Source: Pelagerythrobacter marinus
Lineage (GTDB): Bacteria > Pseudomonadota > Alphaproteobacteria > Sphingomonadales > Sphingomonadaceae
Direction: 5' to 3'
Length of the DNA stretch: 64,000 bases
Assembly: GCF_009827515.1 (NCBI RefSeq)
Contig: NZ_WTYO01000003.1
Coordinates: 429,063 to 493,062 of the forward strand
The position numbers and the translations under genes were made by a program. Below, piece after piece: positions 30,529-41,297 of this stretch (within the stretch, counting starts at the first letter, position 1; every line of letters begins with the position of its first letter). The notes under the pieces are model-generated. The model saw only the letters and a program-made list of their open reading frames with translations. It was not told the DNA's origin and did not search any database.

Positions 30529-31019
30529 GCCGGGCCCGGCGGGGCGCATTGCGGATCGAGCGCCGTGACCGCCCGCCGCAGGGCCGTGCGCGCAAGCCGC
30601 TCCACCTCGACCTTCCGCCGCGCCGGGGCGAGCGGGTGCGAGGGGGCGGGCCTGACGATTTCCGCGTCGTAGCCGTCGGCGACGATGATCCCGCAGCAAT
30701 CGGGCCGGAAATCGGCGAGTTCGAGCGGCGCACGGTCGAGCGAAAGCGGCAGGCCCCAGTAGAACCGGTCGCAGAAATCGAGATAGTCGGGCCACTTGCC
30801 GTCGCCCAGCAGGTCGGCCCGGCTGACCTTGATCTCGACGATCACGATCCGGCCCTTGGCATCGATCCCCATCAGGTCCGCCCGCCGCCCGTTGCGCAGC
30901 GGCATTTCGCCCAGGCACCAGATGTCGTTGCGGGCGAACAGCCGGCAGATGCCGCGCGCAACGTTCTGTGCCGTTGCGCCGCCGGGTGCCGGGGCGAGGG
31001 AGGCCGGGGCGTCGATCAT
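30525..31019 (-). CDS. mmcB: MmcB family DNA repair protein
   Basis: About 164 residues with a restriction-endonuclease-like fold: RRADLMGID followed by [16 protein letters not shown] gives the D-x(n)-ExK active site, then [14 protein letters not shown]. MmcB was described in Caulobacter as part of the mutagenesis/repair response. ATG 31019. Convergent with the ferredoxin gene, overlapping by 4 bp. Confidence 0.88.
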   Translation of the reverse strand: MIDAPASLAPAPGGATAQNVARGICRLFARNDIWCLGEMPLRNGRRADLMGIDAKGRIVIVEIKVSRADLLGDGKWPDYLDFCDRFYWGLPLSLDRAPLELADFRPDCCGIIVADGYDAEIVRPAPSHPLAPARRKVEVERLARTALRRAVTALDPQCAPPGPA

Positions 31020-31095
31020 GGCCGCAGCGTTGGAACAAATGGCGAACTCAGTCAAGCGCCGCGATGGCGGCCTGCGGTCGCCCCGGGGGCGGACG

Positions 31096-31488
31096 TCAGG
31101 CGCTGCGCCGCGGGCCCATCGTCCCTTCCTGCGGCGCGAGCGCGAGCAGGGCGTCGCGCCGCGCGCAGTATTCTTCCCACAAGGCGCGTGCCGGGGCACT
31201 CGCGTCGTGGCCGCGCGCCTTGACCGCGAGCAGCGCCGACAGCCCCGGCCGCAGCATCGCCGCCATGTCCGCCAGGCCGTCGCGCGCCAGGGCCAGGCGC
31301 CATTCGCCGGCATCGCGAATCGTCGCGGCAAAGTTGCGCTCGGCAGCTTCGGGCCGCTGCGGCGCCACCCCGGCAAGCTGGCCGATCGCGGCACCCGCCT
31401 CGCGCATGGCGGACCACTGCGCGCTCAGCGAAGCTTCGCCCGCGCGCGCTGGCGCGGGCATCGTTTCCTGGGGAATCGGCGCGTTCAT
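31096..31488 (-). CDS. Hypothetical protein, about 130 residues
   Basis: Alanine-rich helical protein with no recognised family, no signal peptide and no membrane segment. Starts at ATG 31488 (MNAPIPQ); 31500 is an alternative. Last backbone gene before the tRNA. Codon use matches the backbone, so it is likely real but not certain. Confidence 0.5.
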   Translation of the reverse strand: MNAPIPQETMPAPARAGEASLSAQWSAMREAGAAIGQLAGVAPQRPEAAERNFAATIRDAGEWRLALARDGLADMAAMLRPGLSALLAVKARGHDASAPARALWEEYCARRDALLALAPQEGTMGPRRSA

Positions 31489-31588
31489 GAGGCAGGGCAT
31501 AGCGCTGATTCGCTTGCCAAATCGCTAATCGCCCGGTGGCGGCGGGCCGGGGCGGGCAAATTCGGCTGGCACCGCGCGCAACCCTTTG

Positions 31589-33188
<1,600 letters not shown>

Positions 33189-33196
<8 letters not shown>

Positions 33197-33452
33197 GGCC
33201 ATCGCTCTCATCGTCATCTTCGAATTCTAACAGATTGGCTTGCGTCTTTGCACAATTTTGGAACTCTTCGATGAGCTTATTCACAGGCTCCATGCCGTAC
33301 CCCATCAGCACAAAAGATTTCATGATCTGGAAGAGCACTTCGACAAGCTGGAGACGCTGCGCGTCGGTCAGGCCGTCATCCTCAAGGTCCGCCATATAGT
33401 CCGCCGGACAGGGCTCGCTGTGAGTGGTGATGTCGAAGCCGTCCCGTTCCAT
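33189..33452 (-). CDS. Small acidic protein upstream of the integrase
   Basis: About 87 residues with a strongly acidic tail (EFEDDDESDGHD). ATG 33452 follows AGGAGT at a proper distance, which decides it over the longer frame from 33662. Overlaps the integrase start, so both are translated together. No family recognised; a recombination directionality factor or integrase regulator is possible, but only by position. Confidence 0.65.
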
Positions 33453-33821
33453 ACCCAATACTCCTGTGCTCGTTTCCCAGGCGACAATTCGGTCGGTTTC
33501 CACCGAGCGGATCGCGCGCCACAATTTCTGGTACGACGCACAGCAGAGCATTTTCGAGGAAACGTAGAAGAAACGGATGTTCTTCGAACTGGCCGGCCAT
33601 CTGGCGGCACTGCATGCGGATATCTGGTTTCTTTGCCCAGCAGCGGTCCGCGATCCCCACAACCTGTTTGCATGAATATAGCTCTTAGCGGCTCTCTTGG
33701 CGAAACAGATATTTACACAAAGCTGCGTATAATTTTATTACAACATCAGATGGTTAACGAAGTCTTAAAAAGTTGAACTTTCTCAACTATTGAGTGCTGA
33801 AGCCGCTGTGGACTGCGCAAC
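33453..33821. promoter_or_regulatory. AT-rich non-coding stretch upstream of the integrase genes
   Basis: No convincing gene in 369 bp. It holds an inverted repeat AGTTGA-5-TCAACT at 33772-33788 and AT-rich sequence (TATAAT at 33729-33734 on the plus strand and ATTATA on the minus strand), so the promoter and operator of the small gene-integrase pair probably lie here. Confidence 0.4.
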
Positions 33822-34001
33822 CTAGGGTTTGGGCGAGAGGCTGTGCAGGTATCGACGAACTGTTGCGATATCTGCCTCCAACGAAGCCTTGTCTGCCTCG
33901 GCCTGTGTGGCTGAGAGCTTAGCTTGCAGGCTGGCTAGCAGGGTTTCCAGCTCAGCCTTCGACAGCGTTACCAGTGAAGCGGTGTTGAAATGATCTAGCA
34001 T
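33822..34001 (-). CDS. Small coiled-coil protein, 59 residues
   Basis: A short frame with an excellent ribosome site (AAAGGAGG seven bases before ATG 34001). The product begins MLDHFNTASL and is mainly one amphipathic helix rich in Leu, Ala and Glu (KAELETLLASLQAKL), likely a coiled coil. Function unknown. It sits between the integrase block and the CBASS genes, on the same strand as both. Confidence 0.65.
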   Translation of the reverse strand: MLDHFNTASLVTLSKAELETLLASLQAKLSATQAEADKASLEADIATVRRYLHSLSPKP

Positions 34002-34214
34002 ATCGTCCTCCTTTGGTTTGGAGACCGCGTTTGTCGCGGCCTTTCAGGAGGCAAATTACGGGAACAGGCAGGGCGGGATTCACCGCATACGGTCGTAACA
34101 ACATGGAGAACCCTGGCAGGGTTGAACCCCGCATCTCGGTTTCCGTCGAGTCGCTTGGAAAGCGCCGCGACCGATTGCTAATCGCGAAGGAGGACGATGC
34201 TGACAAAATGCATG

Positions 34215-34685
34215 CTATTTCTTCACTTCGAAGAGAGACCCCGCATCATCGCCAAGCTTAAGATCAAGATGAACAGCTCTTCCGAGTGGTCTGGATTGGA
34301 GCCACAGACCTAAGTCGTTGAAGCCGACGATCGCGAAGACCATTTCCTTACCGGTCTGCGTGCGCAGCTTTTTCCAGTTCGTTAAATCGATGTAGGAAGG
34401 TCTCAGGGCACCGTGTGGGTGGCTATGCCATTCCCCAATCCAATCGACCGAGCCTTGGGATTTCTTCCACTCCCTTAAGGCGCGGATTCTATGGCCACGG
34501 ACGGAACGAACGAATCTCGCCGAGCTGGCTCTGTCCCATTGATTTGGAAGGGTGGCTGCTATCACCTCAAAGTCGATGCCCTTCCTGTAACCAAGCAGCA
34601 GCCCGCCGGCCTCGCTGGGGGCGCATTTTCGACATGAACTCTGAATTTGCTCGATCACATCATGAGCTATGAGAACCCTATTCAC
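34215..34685 (-). CDS. cap3: Cap3-like JAMM/MPN isopeptidase of CBASS
   Basis: Removes the CD-NTase that Cap2 has conjugated to targets. The metalloprotease site is complete: glutamate in SEAGGLLLG and the zinc motif EWHSHPHGALRPSYID (HxHP...SxxD). About 156 residues from a GTG at 34685 that overlaps the cap2 stop (GTGAATAG); other in-frame starts are GTG 34706 and ATG 34808, the last overlapping cap2 by 131 bp and therefore unlikely. Third gene of the cdn-cap2-cap3 operon. Confidence 0.88.
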   Translation of the reverse strand: MNRVLIAHDVIEQIQSSCRKCAPSEAGGLLLGYRKGIDFEVIAATLPNQWDRASSARFVRSVRGHRIRALREWKKSQGSVDWIGEWHSHPHGALRPSYIDLTNWKKLRTQTGKEMVFAIVGFNDLGLWLQSRPLGRAVHLDLKLGDDAGSLFEVKK

Positions 34686-36336
34686 CTTCCCCCCGCTGAT
34701 GAGCACATGCAGGACAGTGTTTCGACGGTTCCGGCGATCTGTACTTTTGATACCTCCCACGCGTGTGATCTGTAATGGCAGATCGCAGTCTCGGGCCAGG
34801 CTGGCCATTTGCCCAATCTAGCAATGCTTTGTTTGCGAGCGCCGCCGCCGTAACCGATGCGTCCACGGAGAACGGAATGTACGAGCCCTCGCCACAGGTC
34901 GCTGGGACAGTATTGAGTTCGTCCCTCTCGTCACCCGCGGGGTATCTCCAACCGCCTGAGAGCTTTGGCCTCAAGCACCTGAAACAGGCGAAATCATCGG
35001 CCAGATTTAGAAAGCTTTGAGCACCGGCACCATTCATGAAAACCCAGCAGTGCAACATAGCTGACAGCGTATCGCCGCGTGCATTCAGAAATTCAGCATT
35101 CAGCGCATTTTGCACATTCCAGTCACCGGTTGCATCGACGATGAGGTTGAATTTTCTTAGCTCTGTCCAATCGCGCAGAGCATTCTTGGGCACTGCCTCT
35201 ATTTCGAGGTCTGGGTGGAAGCGCTCCAGTTCCGCTTTCAGCGCCTTGGCTTTGTTCATTCCAAGAAAACCGTAAGGCAGAAGGTGCCGCCCGAGATTTC
35301 CCTCTTTCAGAATATCGTCATCGTAGATGCGAAGGCGTCCTTTCGCACCCCCGCCACTCTGTACGATGAACTTTGCAAGATATCCGCCAATCGTTCCTCC
35401 ACCGACCAGCGCGATGTCCAATTCCAATATCGGCGAACTCATCCCAATGTTTCTCGAAGTGATGCTGTCCAGGTCAGAACGGGTTCCCTCGTAGCGATCA
35501 ATCGCGATGGTGGCCTTTCGTGCCTCAACAAGTTGCGGCAATTTGGAGTGACGGATTGACCCTTTCTTCACCCCTGCCAGAATCTCCGTCGGCATGCAGA
35601 GAGACGCACCGATCAATGCATTGGGAGCGTCAAAAAAGACCAATGCCTGATTGGCTAAGTCCCGCAAAACGCCGGGCCATCCCGAACCGTTCAGTCCCAC
35701 TTGTTGACAGTACCATTGCTCCAATTCAGCGAGCGTGCTCGGGACACGCACTCCCTGCGTTGGTCCGAGGGGCGTACTTGATTGCCGAACGGTGACATCC
35801 TGCAGCTTTACAGGTTTATAGTGCGCGAGCGATCCTTGGGTATGAACAACAAAGTTTGGCTGACCGCTCTCAAGCTCGATCTTCGATAGCTGGAGCTTTT
35901 CCGTTTCCTGGCTGAGCGGGGCAAGGAAACGTACGCCCCCTTTTTCCCGCCAATAGGCCTGATATTCATCTATAACATCGCGCAAGGCGCCGCCCGCATA
36001 TGAGGTTTCCAGCGTCCGGGAAGCAAGAGAGAGAATGAGAAGAATTGCTTCTCCCGGCTCGAACATATCGATCGGCAAACCTGTTTGCGATGCATAGCAA
36101 ATGCCCGTCCTGGTTTCGACATGAGCAAGCAGTTCGGGTGAGACCTGCGACCTGTCCTTTAGGTGGACTTCCGGCAGCTCGATAAAACGAACATCGGGAA
36201 TATGCAGTCGCACATCGACCTGCGCTCCGTGAACCCGAATTGCTCCTTCGTAATCGGCCCTGCCTGGCCCAACCTCCCGGAAACCTCGTTCCCTGAGAGT
36301 GGCATCGATTACGTCTAGTGCTTCATCGGGATCCAT
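34678..36336 (-). CDS. cap2: Cap2-like E2-E1 fusion of type II CBASS
   Basis: Ubiquitin-transfer-like enzyme of 552 residues. The N-terminal E2-like domain has a candidate active cysteine at residue 80 (RTGICYAS). The C-terminal ThiF/E1 domain has the ATP-binding loop VGGGTIGG (311-318), YDDDILKEGNLGRH, a candidate catalytic cysteine at 481 (VPATCGEG) and two CxxC pairs (451/454 and 541/544) for zinc. Begins directly at the stop codon of the CD-NTase gene. In type II CBASS it activates the CD-NTase C-terminus and conjugates it to cellular targets, priming the synthase. Confidence 0.92.
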   Translation of the reverse strand: MDPDEALDVIDATLRERGFREVGPGRADYEGAIRVHGAQVDVRLHIPDVRFIELPEVHLKDRSQVSPELLAHVETRTGICYASQTGLPIDMFEPGEAILLILSLASRTLETSYAGGALRDVIDEYQAYWREKGGVRFLAPLSQETEKLQLSKIELESGQPNFVVHTQGSLAHYKPVKLQDVTVRQSSTPLGPTQGVRVPSTLAELEQWYCQQVGLNGSGWPGVLRDLANQALVFFDAPNALIGASLCMPTEILAGVKKGSIRHSKLPQLVEARKATIAIDRYEGTRSDLDSITSRNIGMSSPILELDIALVGGGTIGGYLAKFIVQSGGGAKGRLRIYDDDILKEGNLGRHLLPYGFLGMNKAKALKAELERFHPDLEIEAVPKNALRDWTELRKFNLIVDATGDWNVQNALNAEFLNARGDTLSAMLHCWVFMNGAGAQSFLNLADDFACFRCLRPKLSGGWRYPAGDERDELNTVPATCGEGSYIPFSVDASVTAAALANKALLDWANGQPGPRLRSAITDHTRGRYQKYRSPEPSKHCPACAHQRGEGE

Positions 36337-37530
36337 CTACCCAGAGGTCGATGGAACGATGAGAGGGGCCGCCACCTTCGCGGGCGTAGCCTTTCTAATA
36401 CTCTCAATCTCGGTGGAGGACATTCTTACAGCGTCAGGCCGGTAAGGAATCCGCTCGCCGAAGCGATTACGCAGCTTTTGGACGACCCTTTCAGCATCAC
36501 CTGTCCGCTCAAGCGCAGTTGCCATTTCATCCGCGAGGTCTTGGGCGTGACCGACGATATCGCTTCGAGTATCTGCATCCCATTCGTTCAGGCATGCTTC
36601 CTCAATAACGGGATTGCACACACGTCCGCGAAAGATGTCCGGTAGCTTGCGCGCAACCTTCAGGATCAGTTCGTCGTCCCGATTGTCCGGCGGCCGTCCG
36701 TTTTCGTCCTGCAGGGCAAGGTCGACCGCATGCATGATGCAGATCGAAGAGAGCTTGCTCTCTTCCCACGTGTAATCCCGCCAGCCTTTAAAGAACCGGC
36801 ATAAACGCCGATAGACGGCTCCATAGCGCTCGCTCCGACCTTCTACCCAGTCATGGAGCTTTTGGGGGTCGGATTGCTCCCACTGTCCATTACGCTTGGC
36901 GAGCATCACTTTGTCCGAAGGAATGCGGGCCATGTAGGTGGCGTGCGCACGGTCAAGAATTCCTGCATCGATGGACTTAGCCATCGCCTCTCGCAGCTCT
37001 TCAAACTGCTCATCAGGTATCGAGTATATGGGGATATCAATATGCGCGCGCGAATTGATTTCGATGCGAACGCAACTGCTCTTGGGCTCGCCCGGATTGA
37101 GTTCCCATCCTTTCTCTTCGCAGAGCGGAGCCAACGCCGCTTCTACGAAATTGAAAAGTCCCAGTGCTGCGAGAGCCGGCTCACCATTGTCCAGAAAAGT
37201 CACCGGCACATACATGCCGTCGTCCAGATCGATTTGCTGGACTGGCACCTGGGCAGGATTGTTGAGGGTCTGGTAGGCGAAGCTACCCTGCGTCATAAAC
37301 TTGACGGTCACGACGGGTCGATCCCGCCAACTCACTTTGCGTACGTAGCTGTCCTGCCAGTATGCGCTTTCCGTCTTAATCGCGCTGGCCGCTTCCTTCA
37401 GAGTGGCGCGAATGAGCCGTCGGGCCTCCATCAGCGCAACTCTATCCTGCTTGCTAATCTCGAGATTAGCGAGGTAGCTTGGGGAGGTCCTCAAGCCGTT
37501 AAAAAGCGCATGGGCGTTAGCAAGCGTCAT
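36337..37530 (-). CDS. CBASS CD-NTase, DncV-like cyclic dinucleotide synthase
   Basis: About 397 residues. The nucleotidyltransferase site is plain: QGSFAYQTL (G82-S83), the metal aspartates in QQIDLDDGMYVP (101 and 103) and a third at HIDIPIYS (165). The layout is that of the DncV clade, which usually makes 3'3'-cGAMP, though the product cannot be read from sequence. The chain ends ...PSTSG, and a C-terminal glycine is what Cap2 needs for conjugation. First gene of the minus-strand operon, divergent from the effector gene. Confidence 0.92.
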   Translation of the reverse strand: MTLANAHALFNGLRTSPSYLANLEISKQDRVALMEARRLIRATLKEAASAIKTESAYWQDSYVRKVSWRDRPVVTVKFMTQGSFAYQTLNNPAQVPVQQIDLDDGMYVPVTFLDNGEPALAALGLFNFVEAALAPLCEEKGWELNPGEPKSSCVRIEINSRAHIDIPIYSIPDEQFEELREAMAKSIDAGILDRAHATYMARIPSDKVMLAKRNGQWEQSDPQKLHDWVEGRSERYGAVYRRLCRFFKGWRDYTWEESKLSSICIMHAVDLALQDENGRPPDNRDDELILKVARKLPDIFRGRVCNPVIEEACLNEWDADTRSDIVGHAQDLADEMATALERTGDAERVVQKLRNRFGERIPYRPDAVRMSSTEIESIRKATPAKVAAPLIVPSTSG

Positions 37531-37607
37531 TTCCCGAACCTTGGTTTGATCCCGTTTTGTTCATTTTGCGTGTGCAGGGCCGCAAAATCAAGTATGGTAA
37601 AGAAGAT

Positions 37608-38312
37608 ATGTACAGAATCTTCGATTCCAAGGTCATTTTCTTAGCGATTGCCTGGCTCTCGCTTGGCTTCGTGTTCCTTTATGATCTCGTGGATGGTCTG
37701 CTCGAAGCCGTCGACGCAACCGGGGTCCATTTGCGCTGGACTGCAATTCCGATGGTGGCCTGGGTGTTTGTGAATTTGCTAGCAGCCAAGCCGGTCTGGA
37801 GGTTCTTGTGGCGCCGATTCCCGGTTCTGGAGAAGTGGATATATCCAGACTTGAATGGGGCTTGGGACGTGAAGCTAGAGTCCAACTGGTCACGCCAGGA
37901 ACAGCTTTTTCTCGCGGCCAAAGGAGAGACGCCCAGCTTTGACATTAAGCACTGTGATCCAGCCGAACTGGAAGACTTGCTGGTTGTAAACCTGAAGGCT
38001 GAGATCGAGCAGAGTTGGTGGAAGATCGAACTCAAATTGTGGAACCCGCAGGGCGATACACCGATCAAGTCCTCCGAAACTATTGATGCCCGGCCCATAA
38101 GGGCAAAGGGGTTTGCTCCTGCTCAACTGTGCTATTTCTTTGACCAGCAAAACGACACAGACAACATCGCTGATGATGTTCGCTTCGCTGGCGCGGCGTG
38201 TCTGAAGTACGATAGCTCCTCGCGAAGCCTAGAAGGTTCTTTTTGGACATCGCGTGTCTGGCCGAGAGCCCTCAATACCGCCGGTAAACTGCATTTCTCT
38301 CGTTCTGTTTGA
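37608..38312 (+). CDS. Cap15-like CBASS effector: two membrane helices plus beta-barrel
   Basis: About 234 residues. Two hydrophobic helices at residues ~7-30 and ~47-67 are followed by YPDLNGAWDVKLES, which opens a beta-rich domain to the end, with a late GSFWTSR strand. This is the design of Cap15 effectors, where cyclic nucleotide binding to the barrel drives membrane disruption. ATG 37608 is preferred to the TTG at 37557. It is divergent from the CD-NTase, with 77 bp for both promoters, whereas CBASS effectors are more often in line with the synthase. Confidence 0.82.
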   Translation: MYRIFDSKVIFLAIAWLSLGFVFLYDLVDGLLEAVDATGVHLRWTAIPMVAWVFVNLLAAKPVWRFLWRRFPVLEKWIYPDLNGAWDVKLESNWSRQEQLFLAAKGETPSFDIKHCDPAELEDLLVVNLKAEIEQSWWKIELKLWNPQGDTPIKSSETIDARPIRAKGFAPAQLCYFFDQQNDTDNIADDVRFAGAACLKYDSSSRSLEGSFWTSRVWPRALNTAGKLHFSRSV

Positions 38313-38352
38313 GGTCATGGATTTTTCGCCGTTGCCTTCGGCCCGCGCTCTA

Positions 38353-38549
38353 TGCGCCTGCGGCGCACCGAGCCCGATGGTCTCGGCCCATTCAGGTGAC
38401 GATCGCTAACGGATTTACCTAAGGGGCTTTGCCCCTCGCGCGTGCAAGGCATCCAACCGCATCCACCTGACGGCGGAACCTCGGTCGGAGCCTCCTTGCA
38501 CTTGCTACCCCCACTTCTCGGCGAAGAGCCAGGTTTGCATGAGCAAACC
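38353..38549 (+). other. Array of stem-loops in the leader of the gene at 38582
   Basis: The 269 bp between the effector stop and ATG 38582 have no gene but a run of stems: TGCGCC-tgc-GGCGCA (38353-38367), CCGAG/CTCGG (38368-38386), GGGGC-ttt-GCCCC (38423-38435), long-range GTGCAAGG (38442-38449) with CCTTGCAC (38494-38501), and GGTTTGC-atga-GCAAACC (38532-38549). The last is followed by GACCCCATTGGGG and the ribosome site. Confidence 0.7.
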
Positions 38550-38581
38550 AGACCCCATTGGGGAGAAAGTCGAGAAGGAAA

Positions 38582-38998
38582 ATGGAGCATTCACACGAAG
38601 GATATAAGTCGGGACACCCTTGGTATTACCTGCTGGGAGGCAAGCGATTGAGTCTCAAGGAAATACGGGAATCCGCGCGGGCAAGCGGTTATAAAGGTTA
38701 TCGGGCGGATGCCATCGCCAAGGCCGATAACCTGCATGAGCCTCGCAGGTCACAAGTGCTTCGCGAAATCCGTGAACAGGCCATGAGAGAACTGAACAAC
38801 GATGTTTCCCTATACCGCGAATTTGCGCGGAAATTGGCAAGGCACAGAGTCGCAGGCGAGGATTCAGGCCCTGACCGCGAATGCGCTGACGTTCATGTGA
38901 GCATCAGCCTCAAGCACAACCATATCTATAACGAGTTCGCGCATCTCATTGTGCTGGATGACCTGCTGAACAAGCAGGGCGACCTGTTCGATTTCTAG
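38582..38998 (+). CDS. Hypothetical mobile-element protein, about 138 residues
   Basis: Basic first half (SLKEIRESARASGYKGYRADA...) and an acidic end (LNKQGDLFDF). No recognised domain; the C-terminal FDF-like tail could be a short docking motif, which is speculation. ATG 38582 follows AGAAGG. Preceded by a hairpin-dense leader like the one before ardA. Confidence 0.6.
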   Translation: MEHSHEGYKSGHPWYYLLGGKRLSLKEIRESARASGYKGYRADAIAKADNLHEPRRSQVLREIREQAMRELNNDVSLYREFARKLARHRVAGEDSGPDRECADVHVSISLKHNHIYNEFAHLIVLDDLLNKQGDLFDF

Positions 38999-39549
38999 CA
39001 CCCGTTCACCGCCCGATAGAGTGTCCGCTCGCTGACCCCGCTCTGCGCGGCGATAACCGCCATATCTTCGCCAGCCGAACACCTTGCCCGTGCGCTTGAT
39101 ATCTGCGCTGCAGATAGAACGCGCGGACGGCCAATGCGCCTGCCGCGCTTGCGGGCGGCTTCCATGCCCGCCTTTGTCCTCTCCGAAATGAGCGAACGCT
39201 CCAATTCGGAGAAAGCGTTGCGTATCTGAAAGAAGCACCGCCCCATCGGAGTGGTGGTGTCGATGCCCTCAGTAAGAACGTTCAGATGGACGCCCTGCTG
39301 TTCAAATTTCTCCAGCGTATCGAGCGCGTGGCGCAGGCTGCGAAACGCCCTGTCCATCTTCCACAGCACCAGTGTGTCGCCTGAACGAAGGCAACCTATG
39401 GCCTTGGCAAAGCCAGGCCTGGACTTGGCGATCGCGGAGATGCCTTTGTCGGTAAAGACGTGATCGCACCCCGCCGCTTCCAAAGCATCGAGTTGTAAAT
39501 CGAGCGTCTGATCGTGCGTGGAGACCCGCGCATATCCAATCCGTGCCAT
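38995..39549 (-). CDS. Small serine recombinase (resolvase/invertase)
   Basis: About 184 residues: RIGYARVSTHDQTLDLQLDAL with catalytic serine, DTLVLWKMDRAFRSLRH, FFQIRNAFSELERSLISERTKAG and a C-terminal helix-turn-helix (MAVIAAQSGVSERTLYRAV). Typical length for the Tn3 resolvase/DNA invertase family. Its end overlaps the end of the preceding gene by 4 bp. Probably resolves multimers or inverts a segment of the element. Confidence 0.92.
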   Translation of the reverse strand: MARIGYARVSTHDQTLDLQLDALEAAGCDHVFTDKGISAIAKSRPGFAKAIGCLRSGDTLVLWKMDRAFRSLRHALDTLEKFEQQGVHLNVLTEGIDTTTPMGRCFFQIRNAFSELERSLISERTKAGMEAARKRGRRIGRPRVLSAAQISSARARCSAGEDMAVIAAQSGVSERTLYRAVNGC

Positions 39550-39807
39550 GTCGAAATCGCGCAGGTTATCGTAAAAAGAGAAGGCTTTGAGCCGTGCCCG
39601 CAATGACAAAAGGGTTCGTTTATGGCGAAGCCTTTTGGGCGGCTTGTTCTCAACTTTCAGGCAGTTCATTTCTGCACTGCGCGTGTCGCATCCTACTGCA
39701 ATTCCTGCGGAAATTCAACAAATTTTGGAATCGCCACGTTTCGTTGCTGGTCTGCCTTGACAGAAAGGAACCCTTTTGTCGCGAGAGCCTGAAAGAGGGG
39801 CGAAACG

Positions 39808-40308
39808 ATGAAAAACGGAACAGCAAAAACGATATTCGGAAGCATTGCCGCAGGGGCATTGGCCTTGACGCCTGTCGCCGCATTCTCACAGGCGGCTCCC
39901 GCCAATCAGAACACCACGCCAGTCGCTGCATCCGTTCAGCAACTTCAGGTGCAGTATTTGACTGCCCAAGACCTTTCGGATGATGGCGCACGTTTGGTTG
40001 CCGCAAGTGCATCACGAGATAAGATTGCCATCGTCGTCTGGGGCGGTAACCGCACCATCCAACAGGAAGCCTACAATGCTGCTCTGGATCTGGTGGATAT
40101 GGGAATACCGACAGCATTCGTGTTGGCTCCTGACCATAATGGACTAGACGGGGACGCGGTCATGCAGGTCTACGCAGCTTCAACTCCGAGGGCAGACGCG
40201 GCTTATGGTAGAGATTTTGCCGATCAAGTTCGTCCGAACATGCGTGAAGCTGGTATTGCCGCCTACCGCGAGGCATTCCCACGGCAGCTTGCGGCGCTTA
40301 GACTCTAA
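39808..40308 (+). CDS. Exported hypothetical protein
   Basis: About 166 residues. A Sec signal peptide (MKNGTAKTIFGSIAAGALAL...AAFSQA) precedes a compact domain containing KIAIVVWGGNRTIQQEAYNAALDLVDMGIPTAFVLAPD, here seen as an alpha/beta segment. No family recognised. GAGGGGCG ribosome site upstream. Its end overlaps by 11 bp the end of the convergent acidic protein gene. Confidence 0.7.
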   Translation: MKNGTAKTIFGSIAAGALALTPVAAFSQAAPANQNTTPVAASVQQLQVQYLTAQDLSDDGARLVAASASRDKIAIVVWGGNRTIQQEAYNAALDLVDMGIPTAFVLAPDHNGLDGDAVMQVYAASTPRADAAYGRDFADQVRPNMREAGIAAYREAFPRQLAALRL

Positions 40309-41206
40309 ATTCCTGAACAGATTGCGATTGTGACTGGCCTGGTTCGGATTGAACACGGTCAGCATCTGCGACTCTGACACTGTCTAGTGCTTGGGCGTTG
40401 AATTCTGCGTTTGGGCTGCGCGTATCGGCAAAGGGGTTGCCAGCATTTGACATACCGCTTCGTGCGAGCTCTGCGCGTTCTACTTCCGTCTCGTTTGCTG
40501 TCTGCAGGGCGGCTTGTCTGAATTCTACTTCACCCTCGATATTATTGATTTCGGCGTTCTGGGTTTCGTCGGCAGATAACTCGTTTTGAGCGCGCATTTC
40601 TGGGTCAATTTGTGTTTGGTCGGCCATCTCCCGTGCGATTTCCGGATGCTCCTCCGCAATCTGTCCGAGAATCTCTGCCTTTTGCTCCGGCGTTTCCGCA
40701 TTTCGGTATGCCATAAGCCATGTGGTCAGCTGTGATGTCTGTTGTGCATCGAGGCCGTGACGGGCTGCAATCTCGTCAATATTCTCAAGTGTCTCATCGA
40801 CAACCGCGTCCATATCCTCTTCGTCAATATCCATGCCGAACATGTGGAACTGGCCATTGGAGTAGGTGACGGATTGCATCTCCGCGATCGCATCACGTTG
40901 ACGTGCGCCCGCTTCGGCTATCATGCTCGCGTCCGAGGCAGGGTCATCTTCTTTGCGGCGTTCGGCTTCGAGCTCGATCATGCGCTCCACGGCCTTGGTG
41001 GCCAGTGATGTCCCGAAATTCGTGGCAGCGGAATCAGCATCTGCTGCGCCCGTAAACATGAAGGCATTGGTGCTGTTGCTGGCGAAGATCGCAGCTTGGT
41101 CGCTTAGTTCCGAAACTTCAGGCGGAAGCGCGTCAGGATCAGCCGCCAAATGCGCTGCAATCCCTGCCTCCTGGACCATCTCGGATGTAATCGGCTCACC
41201 CGCCAT
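40298..41206 (-). CDS. Acidic hypothetical protein, 302 residues
   Basis: Strongly acidic, Ala/Glu/Gln/Asp-rich and largely helical, without signal peptide or membrane segment; a low-complexity tail ends SQSQSVQEFRV. There is no recognised domain. Acidic helical proteins of mobile elements can mimic DNA or bind basic partners, but nothing here proves this. Confidence 0.65.
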   Translation of the reverse strand: MAGEPITSEMVQEAGIAAHLAADPDALPPEVSELSDQAAIFASNSTNAFMFTGAADADSAATNFGTSLATKAVERMIELEAERRKEDDPASDASMIAEAGARQRDAIAEMQSVTYSNGQFHMFGMDIDEEDMDAVVDETLENIDEIAARHGLDAQQTSQLTTWLMAYRNAETPEQKAEILGQIAEEHPEIAREMADQTQIDPEMRAQNELSADETQNAEINNIEGEVEFRQAALQTANETEVERAELARSGMSNAGNPFADTRSPNAEFNAQALDSVRVADADRVQSEPGQSQSQSVQEFRV

Positions 41207-41297
41207 CTTGTCCCACCCCTTATCTTTTGTTCTCGTGGATGTTCCTGATTTTATGGGAAATATCTGAAGAGATTATGAAAATTAGATAAAATTGTAT

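Noticed and set aside
33453..33662. Longer form of the small gene upstream of the integrase
   Set aside because: ATG 33452 has a clear ribosome site and the upstream extension is cysteine- and tryptophan-rich without pattern.
38995..39549. Tn3-family transposon
   Set aside because: A resolvase alone is present; no TnpA or 38-bp terminal repeats were found near this or the second resolvase.
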